Part shown: one piece after another, positions 1 through 11,357 of the stretch | Numbering within the stretch: the first letter of the stretch is position 1 | How the letters are laid out: each line of letters opens with the position of its first letter | NCBI GenBank assembly: GCA_947095585.1 | Contig: OX352765.1 | Location: 58,740,920-58,804,919, forward strand | Reading direction: 5' to 3' | Length of the DNA: 64,000 nt | DNA from: Nephrocerus scutellatus | Lineage: Eukaryota > Arthropoda > Insecta > Diptera > Pipunculidae | The notes under the pieces: generated by a model | Databases searched by the model: none | What the model was told of the DNA's origin: nothing | Seen by the model: the letters and a program-made list of their open reading frames with translations, nothing else | Position numbers and translations under genes: made by a program

Positions 1-3000
1 CTCTTGGCCGCCTGTGCGGTCGCCGGTCTAAAAACCCGCGACCACGCACAGAATCTACTACGTAGGTCAAGGTGCCGAACATAAACACTCCTAAGCCCCT
101 CTCCTTTAGCCCAAAAACAAAATCATCCCCTCCTCCAACTATTCGCCCCATCACGTGTTTTCCCACAGGTTCCACGGTATACCGCCCTAAAAACCGGCGA
201 CCAGCACAGAATCTACTATGTAGGTCAAGGTGGCAAACAGAAACACTCCTAAACCCCTCTCCGTTGCCCACAAAAATGTCAGCCCCTCGTCCAACTATTC
301 GCCCCATCACGTGTTTTCCCACAGGATCCACGGTAGACTGGTTCGAAGGAACAGATCTCTCGAACCGGTTGCCGGGGGTTTCTTGGCCGCCTGTGCAGTC
401 CTCGGCGTAAAAACTAGCGACCACACACAGATTATACTACGTATATCAAGGTGTCGAACAGAAACACCCCCAAAACTTTTTTGCCCCAAAAAAAAAAAAA
501 TCCCATCCTCCAACAATTCGGCCCACCGCTTGTTTTCCCACAGGATCCACGGTAGACCAGTTCGAAGGAACAGCTCTCTCGAACCGATTGCCGGTGATCT
601 CTTGGCCACCTGTGCGGTCGCCGGCCTAAGAACGAGCGACCACGCACAGAATCTACAACGTAGGTAAAGGCTGCTAACACACACACTCCTAAGCCCCTCT
701 CCTTTAGCCCCAAAACGAGATCATCCCCTCTTCCAAATATTAGCACCATCGCACGTGTTTTCCCACAGGATCAACGGTAGACCGGTTCAAGGGAACAGTT
801 CAATCGAACAGATTGCCGGGGATCTCTTGGCTGCCTGTGTGGTCGCCGGTCAAAAAACCCGCGACCACGCACAGAATCTACTACGTAGGTCAAGGTGGCG
901 AACAGAAAGACTCCTAAGCCCCTCTCCTTAAGCCCCAAAACATCATCCCCTCCTCCAACTACTCGCCCACCACGTGCTTTCCCACAGTATCCACGGTAGA
1001 CCGGTTCGAAGGAACAGTTCTTTGGAACCGGTTGCCGGGGATCTCTTGGCCTCGTGTGCGGTCGCCGGCCTAAAAACCCGCGACCATGCACAGAACCTAC
1101 TACGTAGATCAAGGTAGCGAACATAAACACTCATAAGCCCCTCTCCTTTAGCCCCAAAACAAGATCATCCCCTCCTCCAACTAATCGCCCCATCACGTGT
1201 TTTCGCACAGGTTCCACGGTAGACCGCCCTAAAAACCGGCGACCGCGCTTAGAATATACTACGTTGGTCAAGGTGGCTAACAGAAACACTCCTAAGCCCC
1301 ACTCCTTTAGCCACAAAACATTATCCCCTCCTCAAACTATTCTGCCCATCATGTGTTTTCCCATAGGATCCACGGTAGATCGGTTCAAAGGAACAGTTCT
1401 CTCGAACCGGTTGCCGGGGGTCTCTGGGCCGCCTGTGCAGTCATAGGTCTAAAAACTTGTGACCACGCACAGAATCTACTACGTAGGTCAAGGTAGCGAA
1501 CAGAAACACTAGACCCTTCTACTTTGCGCCAAAAAAAGATCGTCGCCTCCTCCATCTATTCGCCTCATCACGTGTTATCCCACAGGTTCCACGGTAGATC
1601 GGCCTTAAACCCGGCGACCACGCACAGAATCTTCTGCGTAGGTCAAGGTGGCGAACAGAAACACTTCTAAGCCCCTCTCCTTTAGCCCCAAAACAAGATC
1701 ATCCCCTCCTCCAACTATTCGCCCCATCACGTGTTTTCGCACAGTTTCCACGGTAGATCAGTTTGAAGGAACAGTTCTCTCGATCCGATTTCCAGGGATC
1801 TCTTGGCCGCCTGTGCAGTCACTGGCCTAAGAAACGGCGACCACGCACAGAATCTACTACGTAGGTCAAGGTGGCGAATAGAAACACTTAACCCTTCTAC
1901 TTTGTCCCAAAAAAATGATCAGCCTCTCCTTCAACTGTTCGCCCCAACACATCTTTTCCCACAGGATCCGTAGTAGACCGGTTTGAAGGAACAGTTCTTT
2001 TGAACCGGTTGCCGGGGATCTCTTGGCCTCGTGTGTGGTCACCGGCCTTAAAGCGGCGACCAGCAAGGAATCTACTACGTAGGTCAAGGTGGCAAACAGA
2101 AACACTTCTAAACCCCTCTCCGTTGCCCACAAAAACGTCAGCCCCTCGTCCAACTATTCGCCCCATCACGTGTTTTCCCACAGGATCCACGGTAGACCGG
2201 TTCGAAGGAACAGATCTCTCGAACCGGCCGCCTGTGCAGTCATCGGCCTAAAAACTAGCGACCACCACACACAGATTATACTACGTATTTCAAGGTGGCG
2301 AACAGAAACACCCCCAAAACTTTTTTGCCCCAAAAAAAAGATCATCCCCTCCTCCAACAATTCGCCCCACCACTTGTTTTCCCACAGGATCCACGGTAGA
2401 CCAGTTCGAAGGAACAGCTCTCTCGAACCGGTTGCCGGGGATCTCTTGGCCGCCTGTGCGGTCGCCGGCCTAAGAACGAGCGACCACGCATAGAATCTAC
2501 AACGTAGGTAAAGGCTACGAACACACACAATCCTAAGCCACTCTCATTTAGCCCCAAAACGAGATCATCCCCTCTTCCACTATTAGCACCATCGCACGTG
2601 TTTTCCCACAGGAACAACGGTAGACCGGTTCAAAGAAACAGTTCAATCGAACAGGTTGCCGGGGATCTCTTGGCCGCCTGTGCGGTCGCCGGTCTAAAAA
2701 CCCGCGACCACGCACAGAATCTACTACTTAGGTCAAGGTGGCGAACAGAAACACTCCTAAGCCCCTCTCCTTTAGCCCCAAAACAAAATCATCCCCTCCT
2801 CCAACTATTCGCCCCATCACGTGTTTTCCCAAAGGTTCCACGTTAGACCGCCCTAAAAACCGACGACCTCGCTTAGAATATATTACGTAGGTCAAGGTGG
2901 CGAACAGAAACACTCCTAAGCCCCACTCCTTTAGCCACAAAACATTATCCCCTCCTCAAACTATTCGCCCCATCACGTGTTTTCCCATAGGATTCACGGT

Positions 3001-3310
3001 AGACCGGTTTGAAGGAACAGATCTTTCGAACCGGTTGCCGGGGATCTCAATCAATCTACTACGTAGGTCAAGGTGGCAAACAGAAACACTTCTAAACCCC
3101 TCTCCGTTGCCCACAAAAACTTCAGCCCCTCGTCCAACTATTCGCCCCATCACATCTTTTCCGACAGGATCCGTAGTAGACCGGTTTGAAGGAACTGTTC
3201 TTTCGAACCGGTTGCCGAGGATCTTTTGGCCGCCAGTGCGGTCACCGACTTAAAACCCGGTGACCACGTAAAGAATTTACTATGTAGGTCAAAGAGGCAA
3301 ACAGAAATAC
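1..3310. repeat. Tandem satellite block, long and short units
   Basis: Head-to-tail satellite whose units recur at about 220 bp (long) or about 155 bp (short). Long units carry GGATCCACGGTAGACCGG followed by an inverted repeat (ACCGGTTCGAA ... TTCGAACCGGT) and a TCTTGGCCGCCTGTGCGGTC stretch. Short units lack about 65 bp of this and usually read GGTTCC instead of GGATCC. Both share CTACTACGTAGGTCAAGG, GAAACACTCCTAAGCCCC and CACGTGTTTTCCCACAG. Individual units differ by many substitutions and small indels, so the block is old. A larger pattern is visible: about 230-930 is close to about 2089-2790. The open frames of 60-145 codons here are frames through satellite units and are not genes. Confidence 0.95.
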
Positions 3311-3545
3311 TCTTACTCCTTTGCCCCCGCCTTTTAAAAGAAAAAAGTCGCTTTTAAAAACGATTTTTAAAAGAAAAATTCTCATCCAACTTAAATTAAT
3401 AAATTTAGGTTTGCCCCCGCTATTTGAAAGGAAAAACTCCCTTTCCGCAATTAAAAAGAAAAACTTCCATTTAAAAATGCCTTTTAAAAAGAAAAAATTC
3501 CCATCTCTAAATCCTTTTTTGTTTTCATTAAAAATTCGGTAAGGT
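3311..3545. other. AT-rich spacer inside the satellite
   Basis: Non-satellite insert with several diverged copies of a CTTTTAAAAGAAAAA-like motif and two TTTGCCCCCGC motifs. It ends with ATTCGGTAAGGTTAGG, which also occurs at about 27276 in the 1.3-kb hairpin-rich element, so it may be a remnant of that family. A 73-codon frame (3321-3542) is lysine-rich low-complexity translation and is not considered a gene. Confidence 0.6.
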
Positions 3546-3559
3546 TAGGCCCCACATTA

Positions 3560-3655
3560 ATTTATATTGTTCACTTATATTATATTATATTGTATATGTG
3601 TATGCGTATATATGTGTATATACGTTTATGTATGTATACATGTATGTGTATATTA
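3560..3655. repeat. TA/GTATA microsatellite
   Basis: Imperfect TATAT / GTATATGTGTATGC / TATGTATACATG repeats. The same microsatellite with the same adjoining satellite is found at about 25725-25990, so this junction has been duplicated. Confidence 0.85.
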
Positions 3656-4431
3656 CAGTCACCGGCCCAAAACCCGGCATCCACGCACAGAATCAACTAT
3701 GTAGGTCAAGGTGGCGAACAGAAACTCCCCTAAGACCCTCTTCTTAAGCCCCAAAACATCATCCCCTCCTCCAACTACTCGCCCACCACGTGCTTTCCCA
3801 CAGTATCCACGGTAGACCGGTTCGAAGGAACAGTTCCTTGGAACCGGTTGCCGGGGATCTCTTGGCCTCGTGTGCGGTCACTACGTAGGTCAAGGTGGCG
3901 AACAGAAATTCCCCTAAGACCCTCTTCTTAAGCCCCAAAACATCATCCCCTCCTCCAACTACTCGCCCACCACGTGCTTTCCCACAGTATCCACGGTAGA
4001 CCGGTTCGAAGGAACAGTTCCTTGGAACCGGTTGCCGGGGATCTCTTGGCCGCCTGTGCGGTCGCCGGTCTAAAAACCCGCGACCACGCACAGAATCTAC
4101 TACTTAGGTCAAGGTGGCGAACAGAAACACTTCTAAACCCCTCTCCTTTGGCCCCAAAACGAGATCATCCCCTCTTCCAACTATTCGCAACATCGCGTGG
4201 TTTTCCACGGGTTCCACGGTAGATCGGCCTAAAAACCGGCGACCACGCACAAAATCTACTACGTAGGTCAATGTGGCGAATAGAAACACTCCTAAACCTC
4301 TCTTCTTTAGCCACAAAACGTCATTCCCTCCTCCAACTTCGCCCCGTCACGTGTTTTCCCACAGGATCCACGGTAGACCGGTTCGAAGGACCAGTTCTCT
4401 CAAACTGGTTGCTGGGGATCTCTTGGCCGCC

Positions 4432-5395
4432 TGTGCGGTCAGCGGCCTAAAAACCAGTAAACATGCACAGAATCTACTACGTAGATTAAGGTGGCGAACA
4501 GATACATTCTCTCGAACTGGTTCCGGGGATCTCTTGGCCGCCTGTGCAGTCACCGGCCTAAAAACCAGTGAACACGCACAGAATCTACTACGTAGATTTA
4601 GGTGACGAACAGAAACACTCCTAAGCCCCTCTCCTTTGGCCCCAAAACGAGATCATCCCCTCTTCCAACTATTCGCACCATCGCGTGTTTTCCCACAGGT
4701 TTCACGGTAGATCGGCCTAAAAACCGGCGAACACGCACAGATTCTACTACGCACGTCAAGGTGACGAACAAAAACACTTCTAAACCCCTCATCAATATTC
4801 TCCTCCACCAACAATTCGTCTCACCATGTGTTTTCCCACAGGATCCACGGTAGACCGGTTCAAAGGAGCAGTTCTTTCGAGCTGGTTGCCGGGGATCTCT
4901 TGGCCGCCGGTGCGATCACCGGCCTAAAAATCAGTGAACATGCACAGAATCTACTACGTAGATTTAGGTGGCGAACAGAAACACTCCTAAGCCCCTCTTC
5001 TTTAGGCCCAAAACAAGATCCTCCCTCGTCTAACTATTAGCCCCATCACGTGTTTTTCCTCAGATTCTACGGTAGACTGTTTCAAAGGAATCGTTGTCTT
5101 GAACTGGTTTTCGGGGGTCTCTTGGCCGCCTGTGCGGTCAGCGGCCTAAAAACCAGTAAACATGCACAGAATCTACTACGTAGATTAAGGTGACAAACAG
5201 ATACATTCTCTCGAACTGGTTCCGGGGATCTCTTGGCCGCCTGTGCAGTCACCGGCCTAAAAACCAGTGAACACGCACAGAATCTACTACGTAGATTTAG
5301 GTGACGAACAGAAAAACTCCTAAGCCCCTCTCCTTTGGCCCCAAAACGAGATCATTCCCTCTTCCAACTATTCGCACCATCGCGTGTTTTCCCAC
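4432..5395. repeat. Duplicated multi-unit satellite segment
   Basis: The stretch at about 4432-4700 recurs at about 5131-5395, offset about 699 bp. Both include an abnormal unit in which GATACATTCTCTCGAACTGG follows the CTACTACGTAGATTAAGG box directly. Sharing of this odd junction shows duplication of several units together. Confidence 0.8.
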
Positions 5396-8393
5396 AGGTT
5401 TCACGGTAGATCGGCCTAAAAACCGGCGACCACGCACTGATTCTACTACGCACGTCAAGGTGACGAACAGAAACGCTCCTAAGCCCCCCTACCTCATCTC
5501 CTCCACCAACTATTCGTCTCACCATGTGTTTTCCCACAGGATCCACGGTAGACCGGTTCGAAGGAGCAATTCTTTCGAGGTGGGTTTGCAAGGTGGCAAA
5601 CAGAAACTTTCATAAGCCCATATCCTTTAGCCCCAAAACAAGATCATAACCTCCTCCAACTATTCGCCCCATCACGTGTTTTCCCACAGGATCCACGGTA
5701 GACCGGCGACCACGCAAAAAAGGTGGCGAATAGAAATCTCCTAAGCCCCTCTCCTTTAGCCCCAAAACAAGATCATCCCCTCCACCAAGTATTCGCACTA
5801 CCACGTATTTTCCCACTGTATCCACGGTAGACCGGTTTGAAGGAAAAGTTCTTTCGAGCCGATTACCGGGGATCTCTTGGCCGCATATTCGGTCGCCGGC
5901 GACCACGCACAGAATCTAATTCGTAGGTCAGGGTGGCGAACGGAAACACTCCTAAGCCCCTCTCCTTTTGCCGCAAAACCAGATTATCCCCTCCACCAAC
6001 TATTCGCACTACCACGTGTGTTCCCACTGTATCCACGGTTGACCGGTTTGTAGGAACAGTTCTTCGGCGCCGATTGCAGGGGATCTCTTGCCCGCATATG
6101 GGGTCACCGTCTTCTCTAGCCACAAAACATCATCCACTCCTCCAACTATTCGCCCCGTCACATGTTTTCCCACAGGATACACGGTAGACCGTTTCGAAGG
6201 ACCAGTTCTCTCGAACCGGTTGTCGGGGATCTCTTGGCCGCCTGTGTGGTCACCGGCCTAAAAACCAGTAAACACGCACAGAATCTACTACGTAGATTTA
6301 GGTGGCGAACAGAAACACTCCTAAGCCCCTCTCCTTTAGTCACAAACAAGATCATCCTCTCCACCAACTATTCGCACCATCACGTGTTTTCTCACGGTGT
6401 CCACGGTAGAACGCCCTAAAAACCGGAGACCACGTACAGAATATACTACGTAGGTCAAGGTTTCGAATAGAAACACACTTGAGCCCCTCTCCTTTATCCT
6501 TAAAACAAGATCATCCCCTCCTCCAACTATTCGCCCCATCACGTGTTTCCCATAGGATCCACGGTTGACCGGTTTTAAGGAACAGTTCTTTTGAACCGGT
6601 TGCCAGGGTTCTCTTGGCCGCCTGTGCAGTCAATGGGCTAAAAAACGGCGACTACACACATAATTTACTACGTAGATCAAGGTGGCGAACAGAAACACTC
6701 CTAAGCCCGTCTCCTTAAGCACCAAAACAAGATCATGCCCCACTCCAACTATTCGCACTGCCACGTGTTTTCCCACAGGATCCACGGTAGATCGGTTCGT
6801 AGGACCAGTTCTCTCGAACTGGTTGCCTGGGATCTCTTGGCCGCCTGTGCGGTCACCGGCCTAAAAACCAGTGAACACGCACAGAATCTACTACGTAGAT
6901 TTAGGTGGCAAACAGAAACACTCTTCTTTAGCCACACATCATCATCTCCTCCTCCAACAATTCACCCCAATACGTGTTTTCCCACAGGATCCACGGTAGA
7001 TCGGTTCGAAGGAACAGTTCTTTCGAGCCGATTGCCGGGGATCTCTTGGCCGCATATGCGGTCGCCGGCGACAACGCACAGAATCTTCTACGTAAGTCAA
7101 GGTGGCGAACAGAAACACTTCAAAGCCCCTCTTCTTTAGCCACAAAACATCATCCCCTCCTCCAACTTCGCCCCGTCACGTATCTTCCCACAGGTTCCAC
7201 GGTTGACCGCCATAAAAACCGGCGACCACGCACAGAATCCACAACGTAGGTAAAGGCTGCAAACACACACACTCCGGTCTAAAAACCGGCGGACACTGGC
7301 ATAAAAACCGGCGACCAACCACAGAATCCACAACGTAGGTAAAGGCTGGCGAACACACACACTCCTAAGCCCCTCTCCTTTGGCCCCAAATCGAGATCAT
7401 CCCCTCTTCCAACTATTCGCACCATCGCGTGTTTTTCAACAGGTTCCACGGTAGATCGGCCTAAAACCGGCAACCACGCACAAAATCTTCTACGTAGGTT
7501 TAAGGTGGCGAATAGAAACACTCCTAAAACCCTCTCCTCTAGCCGCAAAACAATATTATCCCCTCCACCAACTATTCGCACTACCACGTGTTTTCCCACT
7601 GTATCCACGGTAGACCGATTTGAAGGAACAGTTCTTTCGAGCCGATTGCCGGGGATCTCCGGCAACCAGCACAGAATTTACTACGTTGGTCAAGGTGGCA
7701 AATAGAAACACTCCTAAGCCCCTATTCGTTGCCCCCAAAAAAGGTCAGCCCCTCATCCAACTATTCGCCTCTACACGTCTTTTCCCACAGGATCCACGGT
7801 AGATCGGTTCGAAGGCACAGTTCCTTCGAGCCGATTGCCGGGGAACTCTTGGCCGCCTGTGGGGACACCTAAGCCAGTCTCCTTTAGCCCCAAAACAAGA
7901 TCAAGATCTACTCCTCCAACTATTCGCCCCATCACGTGTTTTCCCATTGGATCCAGGGTAGACCGGTTCGAAGGAGCAGTTCTCTCGAACCGGTTGCCGG
8001 GGATCGCTTGGTCGCATGTGCAGTCAATGGGCTAAAAACAAGTGAACACGCACAGAATCTACTACGTAGATTAAGGTGGCGAAAAGAAACACTCCTAAGC
8101 CCCTATCCTTTGGCCCCAAAACGAGATCATCCCCTCTTCCAACTATTCGCACCATCGCGTGTTTTCCCACAGGTTCCACGGTAGATCGGCCTAAAAACCG
8201 GCGACCACGCACAGAATCTACTACGTAGGTTTAGGTGACGAACAGAAACACTCCTAAGCCCCTCTCCTTTAGCCACAAAACAAGAACATCCACTCCTCCA
8301 ACTATTCGCCCCATCACGTGTTTTCCCACAGGTTCCACGGTAGACCGCCCTAAAAACCGGCGACCGCGCTTAGAATATACTACGTAGGTCATA

Positions 8394-9110
8394 GTGGCGA
8401 ACAAAAACAATCCAATCCCCTTCTCCAACTATTCGCCCCATCACCTGTTTTCCTACAGGATCCACGGTAGACCGGTTCGAAGGAATAGATCTTTCGAACC
8501 GGTTGCCGGGGATCTCTTGGCCGCATGTGCAGTCACCGGACTAAAACCGGCAACCAGCACAGAATCTACTACATCACGTGTTTTCCCACAGGTTCCACGG
8601 TAGACCGTCCTAAAAATCAGCGACCGCGCTTAGAATATTCTATGTAGGTCAAGGTGGCGAACACAAACACTCCAATCCCCTTCTCCAACTATTCGCCCCA
8701 TCACCTGTTTTCCTGCAGGATCCACGGTAGACCGGTTCGAAGGAACAGATCTTTCGAACCGGTTGCCGGGGATCTCTTGGCCGCATGTGCAGTCACCGGA
8801 CTAAAACCGGCAATCAGCACAGAATCTACTACATCACGTGTTTTCCCACAGGTTCCACGGTAGACCGTCCTAAAAATCAGCGACCGCGCTTAGAATATAC
8901 TACGTAGGTCAAGGTGGCGAACAAAAACACTCCAATCCCCTTCTCCAACTATTCGCCCCATCACGTGTTTTCCTACAGGATCCACGGTATACCGGTTCGA
9001 AGGAACAGTTCTTTCGAACCGGTTGCCGGGGATCTCTTGGCCGCATGTGCGGTCACCGGACTAAAACCCGTCATTCAGCACATCATCTACTACGTTGGTC
9101 AAGGTAGCAA
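8394..9110. repeat. 260-bp higher-order satellite repeat
   Basis: Three near-identical segments start at 8394, 8654 and 8914. Each joins a shortened long unit to a short unit through the unusual junction CTACTACATCACGTG, where the spacer between the CTACTAC box and the CACGTG box is missing. Partial repeats of the same junction recur at about 9530. The period and shared junction mark local amplification of a dimer. Confidence 0.85.
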
Positions 9111-9820
9111 ATATAAACACTCCTAAACCCCTTTTCGTTGCCACCAAAAAAGATCAGCCCCTCCCCCAACTATTCGCCCCATCACGTGTTTTCCCACAGG
9201 ATCCACGGTAGGCCGGTTCGAAGGAAAAGTTCCCTCGAAACGGTTGCCAGGAGTTTCTTGGTCGCTTGTGCAGTCATAGGCCTAAAAACTGGCGACTACA
9301 CACAGATTCTACTACGTATTTCAAGGTGACGAACAGAAACGCTCATAAGCCCCTCTCCTTTAGCCACAAAACAAGATCATCTCCTCCTCCAACTACTCGC
9401 CCCACTACGTGTTTTCCTGCAGGATCCACGGTAGATCGGTTCGAAGGAACAGATCTTTCGAACCGGTTGCCGGGGATCTCTTGGCCGCATGTGCAGTCAC
9501 CGGACTAAAACCGGCAACCAGCACAGAATCTACTACATCACGTGTTTTCCCACAGGTTCCACGGTAGACCGTCCTAAAAATCAGAGACCGCGCTTAGAAT
9601 ATACTACGTAGGTCAAGGTGGCGAACAAAAACACTCCAATCCCCTTCTCCAACTATTCTCCCCATCACATGTTTCCTACAGGATCCACGGTATACCGGTT
9701 CGAAGGAACAGTTCTTTCGAACCTGTTGCCGGGGATCTCTTGGCCGCATGTGCGGTCACCGGACTAAAACCCGTCATTCAGCACAGCATCTACTACGTTG
9801 GTCAAGGTAGCAAATAGAAA

Positions 9821-9825
9821 CACTC
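9821..9825 (+). other. Target site duplication, left
   Basis: CACTC immediately before the 5' LTR. The same five bases follow the 3' LTR at 20225-20229. Both lie in the satellite box GAAACACTCCTAAGCC, and five-base duplication fits BEL/Pao integration. Confidence 0.9.
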
Positions 9826-10246
9826 TGTTGAATATTACGATATGCGAATCAAGCAATTATGCATTACTTTGCATAATACCGCAAATCGCATTATCGGCTG
9901 AGGCAACAGCAACAAATGACCCAATTCTGCATTGCTCCATGCACTTTATATATTACACATATTTTATTGTTAATTAATCACTTTAGCATTATTGATAATA
10001 TTGACATACAAATGCACTTTATGTCAATTGCACACTTTAATATAACCTACATACGCCCTTTTGTTATTTTAGCACTTTAAACCTAGTTATTTACAAATTA
10101 GACCTTTTAGCATGTACTTTGATTTAAGTAATTTAAGTATAAAAGAAAGTAATTTTTGTAATAAAAATGAGTTACATTCAACCAGCATGCCAGCGTTGTT
10201 TAATTCCACAAGCGGGCAACAAAACAGTTGTTCACTATAGAAAACA
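9826..10246 (+). repeat. BEL 5' LTR
   Basis: 421 bp, starting TGTTGAATATTACG and ending TATAGAAAACA. It has TG...CA ends and matches the 3' LTR at 19803-20224. It contains a TATAAAAG box at 10138-10145 and AATAAA at 10160-10165. Confidence 0.95.
10138..10145 (+). promoter_or_regulatory. Putative TATA box of the 5' LTR
   Basis: TATAAAAG near the 3' side of the LTR and conserved in the 3' LTR at 20116-20123. Initiation would be expected some 25-30 bases downstream. This is based on consensus only. Confidence 0.5.
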
Positions 10247-10248
10247 TT

Positions 10249-10266
10249 TGGTGACCCCGACGTGAT
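10249..10266 (+). promoter_or_regulatory. Primer binding site, tRNA-Trp
   Basis: TGGTGACCCCGACGTGAT lies two bases after the 5' LTR. It is complementary to the 3' end of animal tRNA-Trp, including the CCA tail. It would prime minus-strand DNA synthesis of the BEL element. Confidence 0.88.
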
Positions 10267-10325
10267 CGGTGCATAGTACAGAGTTTCCCCCACCAGTGGT
10301 AAGAGCTCTAGTACTCGATCCTTTA

Positions 10326-10540
10326 GGCGTTAGACTGGGCCGACACAGTCTCTCTATTTTTTAAATAGTGTTATACGGCCTTGAGCTCGGCCGACAGAGC
10401 TCAGGCGTGTGGTTGGGCCAACACAACCATTGGTAAGGCGTTAGACTGGGCCGACACAGTCTTTCTATTAACAAATAGTGTTTAACGGCGTAGAACTCGG
10501 CCGACAGAGTTAAGGCGTAAGGTTGGGCCGACACAACCAT
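10326..10540 (+). promoter_or_regulatory. Leader array of six stem-loops with a common GGCCGACA loop
   Basis: Two tandem copies (period 111 bp, starting at 10326 and 10437) of a block with three hairpins each. Stem/loop/stem positions are 10332-10351 (AGACTG/CAGTCT), 10382-10403 (TGAGCTC/GAGCTCA), 10410-10429 (TGGTTG/CAACCA), 10443-10462 (AGACTG/CAGTCT), 10494-10511 (AACTC/GAGTT) and 10521-10538 (GGTTG/CAACC). Five loops read GGCCGACA and one reads GGCCAACA. Stem sequence changes while pairing is kept. An extra CTATTT/AAATAG hairpin (10354-10368) is partly kept in the second copy. The position between primer site and gag suggests RNA dimerisation, packaging or translation control, and GGCC in each loop is self-complementary. 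The function is inferred. Confidence 0.8.
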
Positions 10541-10583
10541 CAACACTTATAACACAGTGAAGTTCTTTGAGAAGGCAAGGAAC

Positions 10584-11357
10584 ATGAACACATCTTCTGC
10601 TGCAAAAACGTCACAGCAACGGCGTATTCGAGCTGCATCCGCTGCAATCGCAGGCCTTAAACGACTTATTCAAAGGATCAATGTCGAGCTAGAGCAAACA
10701 CAGTCAGTTGCCTACATCGACCAACGATCGAATGCAGTAAACGCTCATTGGGACAACATTTCAAGAATCCATCAAGAGATAGTGTCAGAAGATGAGTCTG
10801 GCTCCTACTCTCAAGATGAGTTTTTTGAACTAGAGGATTCCTATAATGACATCCTCACCCAACTAATGGAAAGAAGGACGTCAGGAAGTCCAAACATAGC
10901 ACAACCAGTTATCGAGACTACTGCTCGACTACAAACAATTAATCTGCCAGTATTCAATGGAGATTATTTACAATGGAGGCAGTTTGCAGAACTCTTCCAG
11001 CAACTCATACATCAACAAAGCATAGGCCTTTCGCAGAAGATGTACTACTTAAAGGCAAACGTGACAGGAGATGCTGCACGTCTGATTTAACAGCTCCCGA
11101 TAACAGGGGAGAGTTATGAAACCGCCTGGACAATTCTAAAGGACCGCTATGAAAATAAGCGTCTAATCGTATCAGCGTTCATACAAAAATTCGTGGCTCT
11201 ACCAGTTCCAACGCAGTGTCCGCAGGTGGACTAAAAAAAATGCAGATGGATTGAAGGAAGCATTGCTAGGTATTGGCAACCTTGGCATAGAAACATCCAG
11301 TTGGGATGCATTAGTATTACACCTGATGCTATAGAAGTTGGATCCAGAAAGCCACCG
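10584..11357 (+). pseudogene. BEL gag, N-terminal part (broken)
   Basis: Starts at the first ATG (10584, MNTSSAAKTS), about 45 bases after the leader hairpins. It encodes a charged helical N-terminus followed by LPVFNGDYLQWRQF, a motif of BEL/Pao Gag. The product would be the structural protein of the virus-like particle. The frame meets a TAA at 11088-11090. Recognisable Gag sequence goes on behind it, with another stop at about 11233, until the nested LINE interrupts the gene at 11358. Confidence 0.85.

Larger units (their letters stand above)
3656..9825. repeat. Tandem satellite block, continued
   Basis: Same long/short satellite as the first block. Some long units have TGTATCCACGG in place of GGATCCACGG (about 5818, 6030, 7591). 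The block ends in a GAAACACTC box, where the BEL element is inserted. The satellite resumes in the same phase after the element. Confidence 0.95.

Noticed and set aside
8991..9003. Pol III B box (GGTTCGA) in satellite units
   Set aside because: The match ends before the conserved CC, and there is no suitable A box or tRNA-like fold.
8991..9023. CENP-B box in the satellite palindrome
   Set aside because: TTCG is present, but the rest of the NTTCGNNNNANNCGGGN pattern does not fit on either strand.
8394..9110. CRISPR-like array
   Set aside because: Repeats are whole satellite units without unique spacers, and the setting is eukaryotic.
1..9825. Family of small proteins with KPLSFSPKT and TVDRFEGT motifs
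   Set aside because: These are translations of satellite units in several frames, with TTG/GTG starts and frequent breaks, so not genes.
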